Below, piece after piece: positions 29,636-37,336 of a DNA stretch of 64,000 nt. The notes under the pieces were generated by a model. It worked only from the letters and a program-made list of their open reading frames with translations. It was not told where the DNA came from and ran no database searches. The stretch is from Mycolicibacterium aubagnense (GTDB lineage: Bacteria > Actinomycetota > Actinomycetes > Mycobacteriales > Mycobacteriaceae): NCBI RefSeq assembly GCF_010730955.1, contig NZ_AP022577.1, positions 5,456,001 to 5,520,000 of the forward strand, given 5' to 3'. Made by a program: the position numbers and the translations under genes. The number at the start of each line of letters is the position of its first letter. Within the stretch, counting starts at the first letter, position 1.

Positions 29636-30100
29636 ATGATCGCCCGAGTCGGGTTGCTGCTCGCGCTGGCAGGCGCCACGGGAATCCTTTTCGGCGCGTT
29701 GATGATTCCGTTTACCTCCGGCGGATGGTTCCTCATCGCGGCCGCTGCCAGCATCGCCAGCAGTGCTCTATGGGTCAGTCGCGGACGCGCCGATCTGGCG
29801 GTATTGCCTGTGGCGGTGTGTGTCTTCGTCAGCGTTCAGATCGTTTACGGCATTGCCCTTGAGGGCCGGTCGTGGCGGAACTGGTCGTTCGCTGACAAGC
29901 CGCTGGTCGTCGCGGGGGCAGCATTGGTTGTCGCACTGATCGGTTCACTGCTGCTGTGCAAACGACCGTCGGCCGCGGGCGAGAGATCGGCGGAGCGCGC
30001 CACGGACGGCTGCCCAAAGTGCACCCGAATGGTCGCCGCCGGTGCCCGGCTATGCGGCTACTGCGGTTTCGCGGTGGGGCGCTACCGTTCGGGCAGCTGA
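29636..30100 (+). CDS. Membrane protein with C-terminal zinc ribbon
   Basis: 154 aa. ATG 29636 is preferred over ATG 29630 because GAAGAGGA at 29621-29628 is 7 bp away. Four hydrophobic helices occupy residues 1-110. The C-terminal tail has CPKC and CGYC separated by 15 residues (CPKCTRMVAAGARLCGYC), a zinc-ribbon-type double knuckle that would face the cytoplasm. Zinc-ribbon tails on small membrane proteins are common but give no specific function. Neighbours are also small orphan proteins. Confidence 0.65.
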   Translation: MIARVGLLLALAGATGILFGALMIPFTSGGWFLIAAAASIASSALWVSRGRADLAVLPVAVCVFVSVQIVYGIALEGRSWRNWSFADKPLVVAGAALVVALIGSLLLCKRPSAAGERSAERATDGCPKCTRMVAAGARLCGYCGFAVGRYRSGS

Positions 30101-30711
30101 ACCGATTCCTTCCACACTCGTGCAGGTTTGTCCGCGGCGATCCATGTGTGCCGCCGATACTCGCTGACCGTCACGGCGGGTCCACAGAACCCACTAGACA
30201 GCATCATCTTCGGCTTCGGACAGGTCCTTCCTTGGGCACTCGTGGTCGCGGTCCCGGTGGGACTCTGGCCGGTGATCCGCGGTGTGTACGCACAACGTGA
30301 ACAACGAGCTGTTCCCGGCCTGCAGCGCGTCGGAACCAGTCGGCGCGCATCGCCGCCAGAATGGCTTCGGTCGAGCCGCCACCACAACAGCCCCCATGGA
30401 CGCGAGCATCCGACCGCCCTCAGCAACCTGACGGCGAAATGTCAGTATCGACGCCAGCTGACCTCGCGGCGAAGGTACGTGCTGGTACCGGCGCGTTAGT
30501 GTGCCCTGGATCACGCGATGTGGACGTTCGGTTCCCGCCCTCGGCAACGACTAACCATACAAAGCGGTGGTACCACCACGACGGTTCGCGAAAACTCCGG
30601 AACTTTCCAGATGAACTCACCGCTCACGAGATGACCCACCGAGTGAATGTTGCTGACTGCCGTCGAGCCCGTCACGGCAGACGAACAGCGCTCGAAGCGC
30701 AAGGAGTACCA
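30101..30711. other. Gene-poor stretch with possible relics
   Basis: No secure gene. A plus frame at 30128-30499 begins with a hydrophobic segment (IIFGFGQVLPWALVVAVPVG) and then turns basic and irregular. A minus frame 30082-30207 (41 aa, ending PARVWKESVQLPER) has gene-like codon use but overlaps the upstream gene. Either could be debris. AAGGAG at 30701-30706 is the ribosome site of the next gene. Confidence 0.35.
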
Positions 30712-31098
30712 ATGATTTCGTTGACCAGCGAGGCCGACGTCGCGTGGGAATTGGTGGAATCCATCGGTTCTCGCCTGACACCTGCAGAACTCAACAACGC
30801 ATACGTCAACCTTGGCATCAGCGAGTTCGGCGGCGTAATCGAGTCGTTGATAGCCATCGTCGAGCGCGAACAACTCACGGTTCCCGATGCCCTCATGGAA
30901 AAGCTGGACGCCTGGCGTGCACTGCACCACCCCGACGGCCCCATCTCCGAGCGGCTCGTCCGCCAACTCGAAGGCTGCCGGCGGATAGGCCGGCCTGGCA
31001 CCGCCAGCGAGCAAACGTCGCGCATTGAACCATGCACAGATTCGACGGTCGGGCAGCGCCGCCCCGGTGTAGGCATACCATCTCGAGAGGGGAACTAG
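30712..31098 (+). CDS. Hypothetical protein
   Basis: 128 aa from ATG 30712 with AAGGAG well placed. The first 85 residues are helical and amphipathic (SEADVAWELVESIGSRLTPAELNNAYVNLGISEFGGVIESLIAIVEREQL), without membrane segments or Cys-rich motifs; the tail is basic and probably disordered. No family recognised. The next gene begins 6 bp after its stop, so they are likely co-transcribed. Confidence 0.6.
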   Translation: MISLTSEADVAWELVESIGSRLTPAELNNAYVNLGISEFGGVIESLIAIVEREQLTVPDALMEKLDAWRALHHPDGPISERLVRQLEGCRRIGRPGTASEQTSRIEPCTDSTVGQRRPGVGIPSREGN

Positions 31099-31104
31099 AG
31101 CAAC

Positions 31105-31506
31105 ATGTTTAGTCGCATACTGTCGCTCGCCGGTACCGCTGCGGTCCTCGGCGCGCTGCTATCCACCGCAACCCCAATCCATCTAGGAGCTGTGGACCGG
31201 GCCGGATCCCCAATCCCATGCGGGAACGGCTTTCACCCGCGCCTCGAAGTCGCTCAAGAACAAGACCGACTCAACTTCGAACAGCACACCAGCGGCGGAC
31301 CCATGTTCGTGACGAGCAACTATGTCGAGCAGTGCCAATCGATACTGTCTGACCGTCAATCGACCGCGCTACCGGTAGGCGTTGGCGGCACTGTGGCTTT
31401 GATCGCTGCCGTTGTCCTGCGGCGTTACCGTCGCATTCCCTTCGGGCAGCAACCTGCCGTGGCGCCGGTGCTGCCGTCGATCACCCGAGAGGGCGCATTG
31501 TTGTAG
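31105..31506 (+). CDS. Hypothetical exported, membrane-anchored protein
   Basis: 133 aa. The N-terminus MFSRILSLAGTAAVLGALLSTATP is a likely signal peptide or anchor, followed by an extracytoplasmic stretch of about 65 residues with two Cys (PCGNGF, VEQCQS) that could form a disulfide, then a transmembrane helix (VGVGGTVALIAAVVL) and a basic cytoplasmic tail RRYRRI. No family recognised. Purine-rich GAGAGGGGAAC lies upstream. It ends shortly before the convergent MFS gene. Confidence 0.6.
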   Translation: MFSRILSLAGTAAVLGALLSTATPIHLGAVDRAGSPIPCGNGFHPRLEVAQEQDRLNFEQHTSGGPMFVTSNYVEQCQSILSDRQSTALPVGVGGTVALIAAVVLRRYRRIPFGQQPAVAPVLPSITREGALL

Positions 31507-31545
31507 CCGCGCGATGTGTCATCGAAATTGGGATCTGCGGCGCAC

Positions 31546-32820
31546 TCAGACGCGCAGCGCCTCGTCGGCGAGGTCGTCGAGCTCCTTGCCCTTGGTCTCG
31601 GGACCCAACAGGTAGCCGACGACGGTGAGCAGCCATATGGCGGACAGCGCCAGGTAGGGCGTCTGTACGCCGTAATGGCCGATGGCCCAACCGACGACGG
31701 TCGGCGCGGCGATCGACACAATGCGGCCGCCCCCGACGGCGACACCAAATCCAGTGCCACGCAGCACGGTTGGGAACAACTCGGAGATGTACGTGTCCCC
31801 GACGCCCCACAGCCATCCGAGGGTGGCGATGGATATTGCTCCGTAGACCTGGTATTCGGCCAGCGAGTCCGAAGTGGCCGCCAGGACAGAGGAACCGGCC
31901 GCGATGACGGCGCCGAGGACCGCCGATGGACGGCGACCGAATTTGTCAGCCAACGCCGTGCCGACGAACACGAAGACGACTTGCAGCAGAAAGAACACCA
32001 GGGCGTAGCGAATCGCATCGGTCGTCGATGCGTGAAATCGCTTGACGATGTACGTCGTGAGAAACAGGGTGGAGCCCCAGTAGCCAACCGCGTTCGCCGT
32101 GTAGATCAACCAGCCCACGATCAGGCGCCGGCGTACCCCGGGTAGTTTCCAGAGCTTCGCCCTCGGGGTGCCGTACTGCTTTCGCTTTTCGTTGACCTCG
32201 GTATAGCGCGGCGATTCGGTAATGCCTTGGCGGACAAGGAACAAGATGACCGCGGGGACGATTGCGACGATGAAGGCCGATTGCCAGCCGAATCGTGGCA
32301 CCAGCACAAGTGCAACCGCCGCAGCGAGGACGTAGCCGAGCGAGAACAACGAGAAGATCACCCCGCCCACGCCGATCGCCCGGGTCTTGGTCGGCCAGAC
32401 CTCGGCGGTGTAGGGCGCGCCGACCGCCAGTTCGCCGGCGCCGCCCACGCCGGTGAGGAAGCGCAGGCCGGTGAATGTCGCCAGGTTCGTGGTGATGCCG
32501 GCCAATGCCGTGGTGATGCCGTAGAGCAGGATCGACGCACCCAGCGTGGCCTTGCGGCCCCACCGGTCGGCGGCGAAACCGAAACCGATTGTCCCGATGG
32601 TGTAGCCGACCAGGAAGATCGATCCGATATAGCCGGCCTGAGCCTCGGTGATCTGGAGGGTCTTCTTGATCTCGGGCAGCACCAAGCCGTAGATGTTCAC
32701 GGCGTAGGAGTCAAAGCCGTACCCAAGTCCAGCCGTTACCGCCACGAACACCGCCGGCTTGAACGGCTGCGATTTCAGCGAGGGTGAAACGGCTTGCGCC
32801 TCTTCCAGATTCGCGGCCAT
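31546..32820 (-). CDS. MFS transporter (metabolite:H+ symporter type)
   Basis: 424 aa, twelve predicted helices. FGFAADRWGRK between helices 2 and 3 and LADKFGRRP between helices 8 and 9 are MFS signature loops; GYGFDSYAVNIYGLVLPEI in helix 1 and the terminal GPETKGKELDDL resemble the metabolite:H+ symporter/aromatic-acid group. It lies 65 bp downstream of three organosulfur monooxygenase genes on the same strand and may take up the organosulfur compound they use, replacing the usual SsuABC-type ABC transporter. Substrate is inferred from context. Confidence 0.87.
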   Translation of the reverse strand: MAANLEEAQAVSPSLKSQPFKPAVFVAVTAGLGYGFDSYAVNIYGLVLPEIKKTLQITEAQAGYIGSIFLVGYTIGTIGFGFAADRWGRKATLGASILLYGITTALAGITTNLATFTGLRFLTGVGGAGELAVGAPYTAEVWPTKTRAIGVGGVIFSLFSLGYVLAAAVALVLVPRFGWQSAFIVAIVPAVILFLVRQGITESPRYTEVNEKRKQYGTPRAKLWKLPGVRRRLIVGWLIYTANAVGYWGSTLFLTTYIVKRFHASTTDAIRYALVFFLLQVVFVFVGTALADKFGRRPSAVLGAVIAAGSSVLAATSDSLAEYQVYGAISIATLGWLWGVGDTYISELFPTVLRGTGFGVAVGGGRIVSIAAPTVVGWAIGHYGVQTPYLALSAIWLLTVVGYLLGPETKGKELDDLADEALRV

Positions 32821-32885
32821 ATGGCGACGCTATCGGGTACCGATCAGCGTCCGGATATTCAGAATCCGCAGGATCGCAAGTGCCG

Positions 32886-34085
32886 TCAGATCTGCCCGTG
32901 ATTCGGCGGTGCCACGCGGGAAAGCTCCCACGCACCGATGTGGTGGTACTTCCAGTCGACGGGATCGTGCACGCTGTGAGTGCGGGCGTTGCGCCAGTGT
33001 CGGTCGAGGCCATGACGACGGTCGGTTCCGCTTGCCCCGGTCAGCGCGAACACCTGGCTGGCGACCTCGACGGCGACGTCACTGGCGAAGGCTTTGGCCT
33101 GGGCAACCGCTATCGAGCCGTGCGCGGCAGCGTCGGGATCACTGACTTCGAGACCGATGTCTTCGAGTTCTACTGCAGCCCAGCGTAATAACTGAGTTGC
33201 TGCACGAGCGCGGGTGGCAAGTTGGCCGAATCGCAGCAAGATGTGCGGATCGTCGCTTGCCGTGTTGGCCCGTCCGTAACGCACCGCCTCGAAGAACGGG
33301 CGGCTGCGGGTGCGGACGAACTCGCCGGCGTCGGCCAGGGCGCCCTCCGCGATACCGGCTTCGATGGCTGCGTGGACCAGCTGGGCACGTGCGCCGAGCA
33401 GTTGCGGCTTCTCGAATGCCGACCAATAGGGCACGACCAGTTCGACGTCGATCGTGACGCCATCCAGAGTGGTGGTCCCACTCACGGTCGAGCGTTGCCC
33501 CATGGCGGCCCAGTCTTCGTCGATGGTCACACCTGGTGCGTCACGTTTGACGAACGCCAGCACGAGACGGTCGGCTGGATCCAGCGCGCTGACTGCCAGC
33601 CAATGAGACGTGATGGCACCGGTGCAGTAGTACTTTGTGCCATCGACCCGCCAGCGCGCGCCGTCTTTGGCCAGGCGCGTTTTGAGTTCCTGGGCGTGAT
33701 GACCACCGCGTTCGGCGAGCACCGGAGCGATGCGCGCCCCTTTGGCGACGGCGGGCAGGATGCGGTCTCGCTGCAGGGGCGTGCCGAGCAGCCGCAGGAT
33801 GTCCACGGCGAGGTAATGCCCCTGTGGCACCTGGGCAAGGGCCGGATCGGCTGCCGCCACGATCCGGATGACCTCGGCCAGCGTTTTGGGCCCCAGCCCA
33901 TCTCCGCCATTGTCGACGGGCACAGTGATTGCCGGCAGCCTCAGCTCGTCGAAGTCGGAAACCTCGGCGCGGGGCACGGCGCCGGATCGATCACGTTCGG
34001 CCGCAGCGGGTTTCACCGCTGTCGCGAATTCTTCTGCGACAGCGACGATGTGCGCGTGCGTCCGGGGCGCCGAGGTTCGCACCAT
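32886..34085 (-). CDS. SfnB/DszC-like flavin-dependent monooxygenase
   Basis: 399 aa from ATG 34085, 2 bp after the stop of the SsuD-like gene. Acyl-CoA-dehydrogenase fold with the C-terminal DRHWRNARTHSVHDPVDWKYHHIG signature found in DszC and SfnB sulfur-acquisition oxidoreductases rather than in true acyl-CoA dehydrogenases; the usual catalytic Glu region of those is not apparent. Such proteins use reduced FMN and O2 to oxidise sulfides or sulfones. Third gene of a tightly packed minus-strand operon (DszC-like, SsuD-like, this gene). Confidence 0.88.
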   Translation of the reverse strand: MVRTSAPRTHAHIVAVAEEFATAVKPAAAERDRSGAVPRAEVSDFDELRLPAITVPVDNGGDGLGPKTLAEVIRIVAAADPALAQVPQGHYLAVDILRLLGTPLQRDRILPAVAKGARIAPVLAERGGHHAQELKTRLAKDGARWRVDGTKYYCTGAITSHWLAVSALDPADRLVLAFVKRDAPGVTIDEDWAAMGQRSTVSGTTTLDGVTIDVELVVPYWSAFEKPQLLGARAQLVHAAIEAGIAEGALADAGEFVRTRSRPFFEAVRYGRANTASDDPHILLRFGQLATRARAATQLLRWAAVELEDIGLEVSDPDAAAHGSIAVAQAKAFASDVAVEVASQVFALTGASGTDRRHGLDRHWRNARTHSVHDPVDWKYHHIGAWELSRVAPPNHGQI

Positions 34086-34087
34086 GC

Positions 34088-35221
34088 TCAAGAGCGCCGA
34101 TCAGCAAGCAGTCCACGTTCCGCGAGAATGGGGACGACGCCCTCGCCGAAGGTGTAGGCCTCTTCCAGATGTGGATATCCGGACAGGATGAATTCGTCGA
34201 GACCCAGCTCGTGATACTCGGCGATGCGGTCGGCAACCTGCTCATGACTGCCCACCAACGCGGTGCCGGCGCCGCCACGAACCAGTCCGATACCGGCCCA
34301 CAAGTTGGGGGACACCTCCAAGTTGTCAGTCCGGCCGCCGTGTAGGGCCGACATCCGCCGCTGGCCCTCCGACTGCGAATTGCGTTGAATCTGCTGAGCG
34401 CGACTGATGCTCTCGGCATCTAGACCTGCCAGCAGCTTGTCTGCCTGCGCCCACGCCTCCGCTTCGGTGGGGCGGCTGATGACGTGCAAGCGGATCCCGA
34501 ACCGCAGCTCTCCCGCGGCCAACCGCGCCCTCCCCAGATTCTTGACCTGGTGGCGCACCGCATCGAGCTTCTCGGCGACCTGGGCAGGTGGCTCACCCCA
34601 CGTCAGGTACACGTCGGCATGTTCGGCGGCCACCTCGAGAGCTTCGGCCGAAGACCCGCCGAGGTAGATGTCAGGAAAGGTGTCGGCAGGAATGATGGTC
34701 GCGTTCTCCACCGACAGGTGTTTGCCGGTAAAAGTCACCGGATCACCGGCCCACAGCTGCCGGAAGATCGTGAGGAACTCGGCGGCCCGCTCATAGCGCT
34801 CCGCTTTGCCGAGATAGTCGCCGAAGCGGCGCTGCTCGACATCATCGCCGCCCGTAACAACGTTGAGCAGCAATCGATTCCGCGAAATCCGCTGGTACGT
34901 GGCGGCGGCCTGGGCGACCAGGGTCGGCGCCTGCAAGCCCGGTCGGAATGCGACCAGGTACTTGAACCGCTCGGTCCGCTGCGTCAGTGCCGCCGTGAAC
35001 ACCCAGGCGTCTTCACACCAGCTACTGGTGGGGGTCAATGCCCCGGTGAACCCGAGCCGCTCCGCAGCACCGGCCACCAGGCTGAGGTAATCGAGGTCCG
35101 GCGCGCGGTCCGCGCCGAAGGCAGCCGCCCGGCTGCCTGCCGCGCCGACCGCGTTGCCGAGACTCAGGTCGCTGCGTGAATCACCATTGGTGGGCAGGAA
35201 CCAGTGCAAAGTGATCGCCAT
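34088..35221 (-). CDS. SsuD-like FMNH2-dependent sulfonate monooxygenase
   Basis: 377 aa from ATG 35221, close to the 381 aa of E. coli SsuD. Bacterial luciferase-like (LLM) fold: HWFLPTNGD at the N-terminus, SSWCEDAW, RNRLLLNVVTGGD, and LVGSHEQVADRIAEYHELGLDEFILSGYPHLEEAY near the C-terminus, the last segment typical of SsuD. It cleaves C-S bonds of sulfonates to release sulfite. Placed 4 bp after the DszC-like gene, it probably acts in the same sulfur scavenging pathway. A flavin reductase partner gene is not in the window. Confidence 0.9.
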   Translation of the reverse strand: MAITLHWFLPTNGDSRSDLSLGNAVGAAGSRAAAFGADRAPDLDYLSLVAGAAERLGFTGALTPTSSWCEDAWVFTAALTQRTERFKYLVAFRPGLQAPTLVAQAAATYQRISRNRLLLNVVTGGDDVEQRRFGDYLGKAERYERAAEFLTIFRQLWAGDPVTFTGKHLSVENATIIPADTFPDIYLGGSSAEALEVAAEHADVYLTWGEPPAQVAEKLDAVRHQVKNLGRARLAAGELRFGIRLHVISRPTEAEAWAQADKLLAGLDAESISRAQQIQRNSQSEGQRRMSALHGGRTDNLEVSPNLWAGIGLVRGGAGTALVGSHEQVADRIAEYHELGLDEFILSGYPHLEEAYTFGEGVVPILAERGLLADRRS

Positions 35222-35225
35222 CGGT

Positions 35226-36440
35226 CTACCGGTACAGCGAGAACTCGGGGCGACGACCGTTGAGGGTCCAGTCACCGACCTCTTTGGCCTTGTACGCCAC
35301 CGGATCATGCACCGTGTGGGTGCGCAAGTTGCGCCAGTGCCGGTCAAATCCGTATTTGGTCGACGTGGCGCGTGCGCCCTGGATTTCGAACAGTCGGCTG
35401 GCGGTTTCCAAGCCGACCTTCGTGGAAAGGTACTTGGCTTCGTAGATGGCCACGGCGGCTTCCGCGCGCTGGTCTTCGGACAGGGCCGGCCCGAAGTCCA
35501 GCGCGGCTTGCAGGGCATCGCCGGCCCGGTCGGCCAGCAGTGCGGCAGCCCGCACCTGGCTGACGAGCTCGCCGACGGTCTGCAGGACGTAGGGGTCGTC
35601 GGTGGCCCGCTCGACTCCCGAGGATTCCCACGCAGAGCCGTGGGTCCGGGTCCAATCGAACGCCTCGGCCAGGGCCCCTTCAGCGGTACCGAGGTAGAAA
35701 TTCACGAAAGCCAACTGCCAGTGGGGCGTCACCAGAGTCTGGTACGGCGTGGGATCCGAACCGGCGAACGGTTCTTCGCCGAGCACTTCGTCATGCTCGA
35801 TCCGAGCGTCGACGACGCGGACACCGCCCGAGTCCGTCAGACGCTGACCGATGTTGTCCCAGTCATCAAGGAAGGTGAATCCCTGACGGCCGCCACGCAC
35901 GTCGAGCGACAGAAACACCAGACCGCCGTCGAGTGAAGCCGTGACGGACAGCTGATCGCCGGTACTCGCGCCGCTGGCGAACGTGCGGCTGCCGTTCAGC
36001 CGGAACCCGTTGCCGTCGCGGGTCAAAACCAGATCGGAGCCTCCGCGAGGATTTTGAATTCCACCCCAGAACAGCTTTTCGGCTGCGTTTTTCCGGGAGA
36101 GCGCGTCAGCTTGAGCGGGCGTCCCGAAGAGCGACGCGATCCGGGTCTGGGCGTAGTGGTAGCCGATGAGATGGGCGATCGACGTGTCACCGCGGGCGAT
36201 CCGTCTCGTCACCTGGACCGCCTGTGCGTAATTGAAGCCCGAACCGCCGTATTCGACCGGCTCCTGCACCTGCAGCAGATCGTTGCGGCGCAGTAGCTCG
36301 ATCTCGTCACGCGGCGCGGCGTTCGCCCGGTCCCGCGCGGCGGCGGTCTCGCGCAGCTCGTCGGCGACCCGGTCTGCGGTAGCCAACACGTCGGCGACGA
36401 CACCGTCGGCAGCAGGGGCGGTCGTAGTCAGAACAGTCAT
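35226..36440 (-). CDS. DszC-like flavin-dependent monooxygenase
   Basis: 404 aa from ATG 36440 with GGGAG upstream. Acyl-CoA-dehydrogenase fold: LLQVQEPVEYGGSGFNYAQAVQVTRRIARGDTSIAHLIGYH near the N-terminus and the DszC-type C-terminal DRHWRNLRTHTVHDPVAYKAKEVGDW. It is a paralogue of the gene at 32886. Homologues oxidise thioether-type sulfur (dibenzothiophene) or act in sulfur-starvation metabolism. First gene of the sulfur operon. Induction under sulfate limitation is likely but no defined regulatory site was recognised in the leader. Confidence 0.88.
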   Translation of the reverse strand: MTVLTTTAPAADGVVADVLATADRVADELRETAAARDRANAAPRDEIELLRRNDLLQVQEPVEYGGSGFNYAQAVQVTRRIARGDTSIAHLIGYHYAQTRIASLFGTPAQADALSRKNAAEKLFWGGIQNPRGGSDLVLTRDGNGFRLNGSRTFASGASTGDQLSVTASLDGGLVFLSLDVRGGRQGFTFLDDWDNIGQRLTDSGGVRVVDARIEHDEVLGEEPFAGSDPTPYQTLVTPHWQLAFVNFYLGTAEGALAEAFDWTRTHGSAWESSGVERATDDPYVLQTVGELVSQVRAAALLADRAGDALQAALDFGPALSEDQRAEAAVAIYEAKYLSTKVGLETASRLFEIQGARATSTKYGFDRHWRNLRTHTVHDPVAYKAKEVGDWTLNGRRPEFSLYR

Positions 36441-36713
36441 GGCTCAACTCCCGGAGACGTAACGCGGCCACAAGCCAAAGGGCAGTGGCGAATTCAGGCG
36501 GTTCGCTCAGGAATATAGAGACGAAAAACGCCACGCGGTGTGGCCCTGGATTCGGTGTGAGCGCGCGGAAGAGGCCTGACCACCGGCGGTGGCGTCGATT
36601 CCGCTAAAGATCATTCTGATTCCAACGAGGTGGTCAGTCTAGGCGGGACGGGCAGCGGTTCGCGGCGGCGACACAGGCCAGAACGGTGTCGCCGCAACCG
36701 ACTTCGATTCCCG

Positions 36714-36730
36714 CGATCGTCTGACGATCG
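36714..36730. promoter_or_regulatory. Perfect palindrome upstream of the membrane-protein/NRAMP operon
   Basis: CGATCGTC-T-GACGATCG has 8-bp arms around a single base. It lies 9 bp before the DosR-like box and about 135 bp before the ATG at 36866, and about 275 bp from the sulfur operon start on the other side. Its protein partner is unknown. Confidence 0.5.
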
Positions 36731-36738
36731 GCGAACGA

Positions 36739-36758
36739 TTGGGGACTTCGGTCCCTAC
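36739..36758. promoter_or_regulatory. DosR-like box
   Basis: TTGGGGACTTCGGTCCCTAC matches the DosR consensus TTSGGGACTWWAGTCCCSAA at 16 of 20 positions, with both GGGAC and GTCCC cores intact. It sits 107 bp upstream of the ATG at 36866. Hypoxia or nitric oxide control of the downstream pair is inferred. Confidence 0.6.
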
Positions 36759-36865
36759 TGGACTGTTGTCGCCACGCGATGAGATGGCCATACGAGAGGT
36801 TGGCCGCCCTGTCATGCTGGGGCATGTCATCGTCTTGGCAACGGGTCCCTTCGACGGAGGTAGCC

Positions 36866-37336
36866 ATGAGCATCACACCGCACATCCAGTCGCGGACGCG
36901 TCTGTTCGCCCGCGTATTGGGTCCGTATCTGTTCATCGCGGCACTGACCATGATCGGTCGAACCGCCTACATGCGTTCGATGATCGACGCGTTCACAGCG
37001 GATGTCGTATGGCCGTGGGTCGCCGGTGCGTTTGTTCTGCCGATGGGCCTTGTCGTCATCGTCCTGCATCCCTATTGGCGTGGACCGGCCGCCGCCATCG
37101 TGTCGCTGCTCGGCTGGCTGAGCATCGTCAAGGGCATCGCGCTGATGGCCTTCCCGCAGGCCTATCTGTCCATGGGCCACTCTGCGCTCAGTGCCGCTGC
37201 GTGGTGGCAGGCAGGCTCGGCGTTGGTCGCAGTGGTCGGCCTGTACCTGACGTACGTCGGGTGGGCTCCCGTCCGCAGCCATCCGGATTCGCACCAATCC
37301 GCGGGCGCTGCACCTGAGATGCCCCGCGCTGCGTGA
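36866..37336 (+). CDS. Four-helix membrane protein, unknown
   Basis: 156 aa from ATG 36866 with GGAGG 6 bp upstream. Four hydrophobic helices cover most of the protein (LGPYLFIAALTMIG, VWPWVAGAFVLPMGLVVIVL, AAAIVSLLGWLSIVKGIALMAF, ALVAVVGLYLTYVGW), with a polar C-terminal tail. No named family recognised. Its TGA overlaps the GTG of the NRAMP-like gene, so the two are probably translated together; it might be an accessory subunit, but this is inference. A DosR-like box lies upstream. Confidence 0.7.
   Translation: MSITPHIQSRTRLFARVLGPYLFIAALTMIGRTAYMRSMIDAFTADVVWPWVAGAFVLPMGLVVIVLHPYWRGPAAAIVSLLGWLSIVKGIALMAFPQAYLSMGHSALSAAAWWQAGSALVAVVGLYLTYVGWAPVRSHPDSHQSAGAAPEMPRAA

Noticed and set aside
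34088-35518. Longer start for the SsuD-like gene (codons upstream of 35221)
   Set aside because: The extension lies inside the upstream DszC-like coding region in another frame; MAITLHWFLP is the natural SsuD start.
36307-36534. Cys-containing minus-strand frame at the head of the sulfur operon, considered as a cysteine attenuator peptide
   Set aside because: Its Cys codons (CCRRC) fall inside the coding region of the DszC-like gene rather than in a short leader peptide ending before it, and no terminator-like fold follows.
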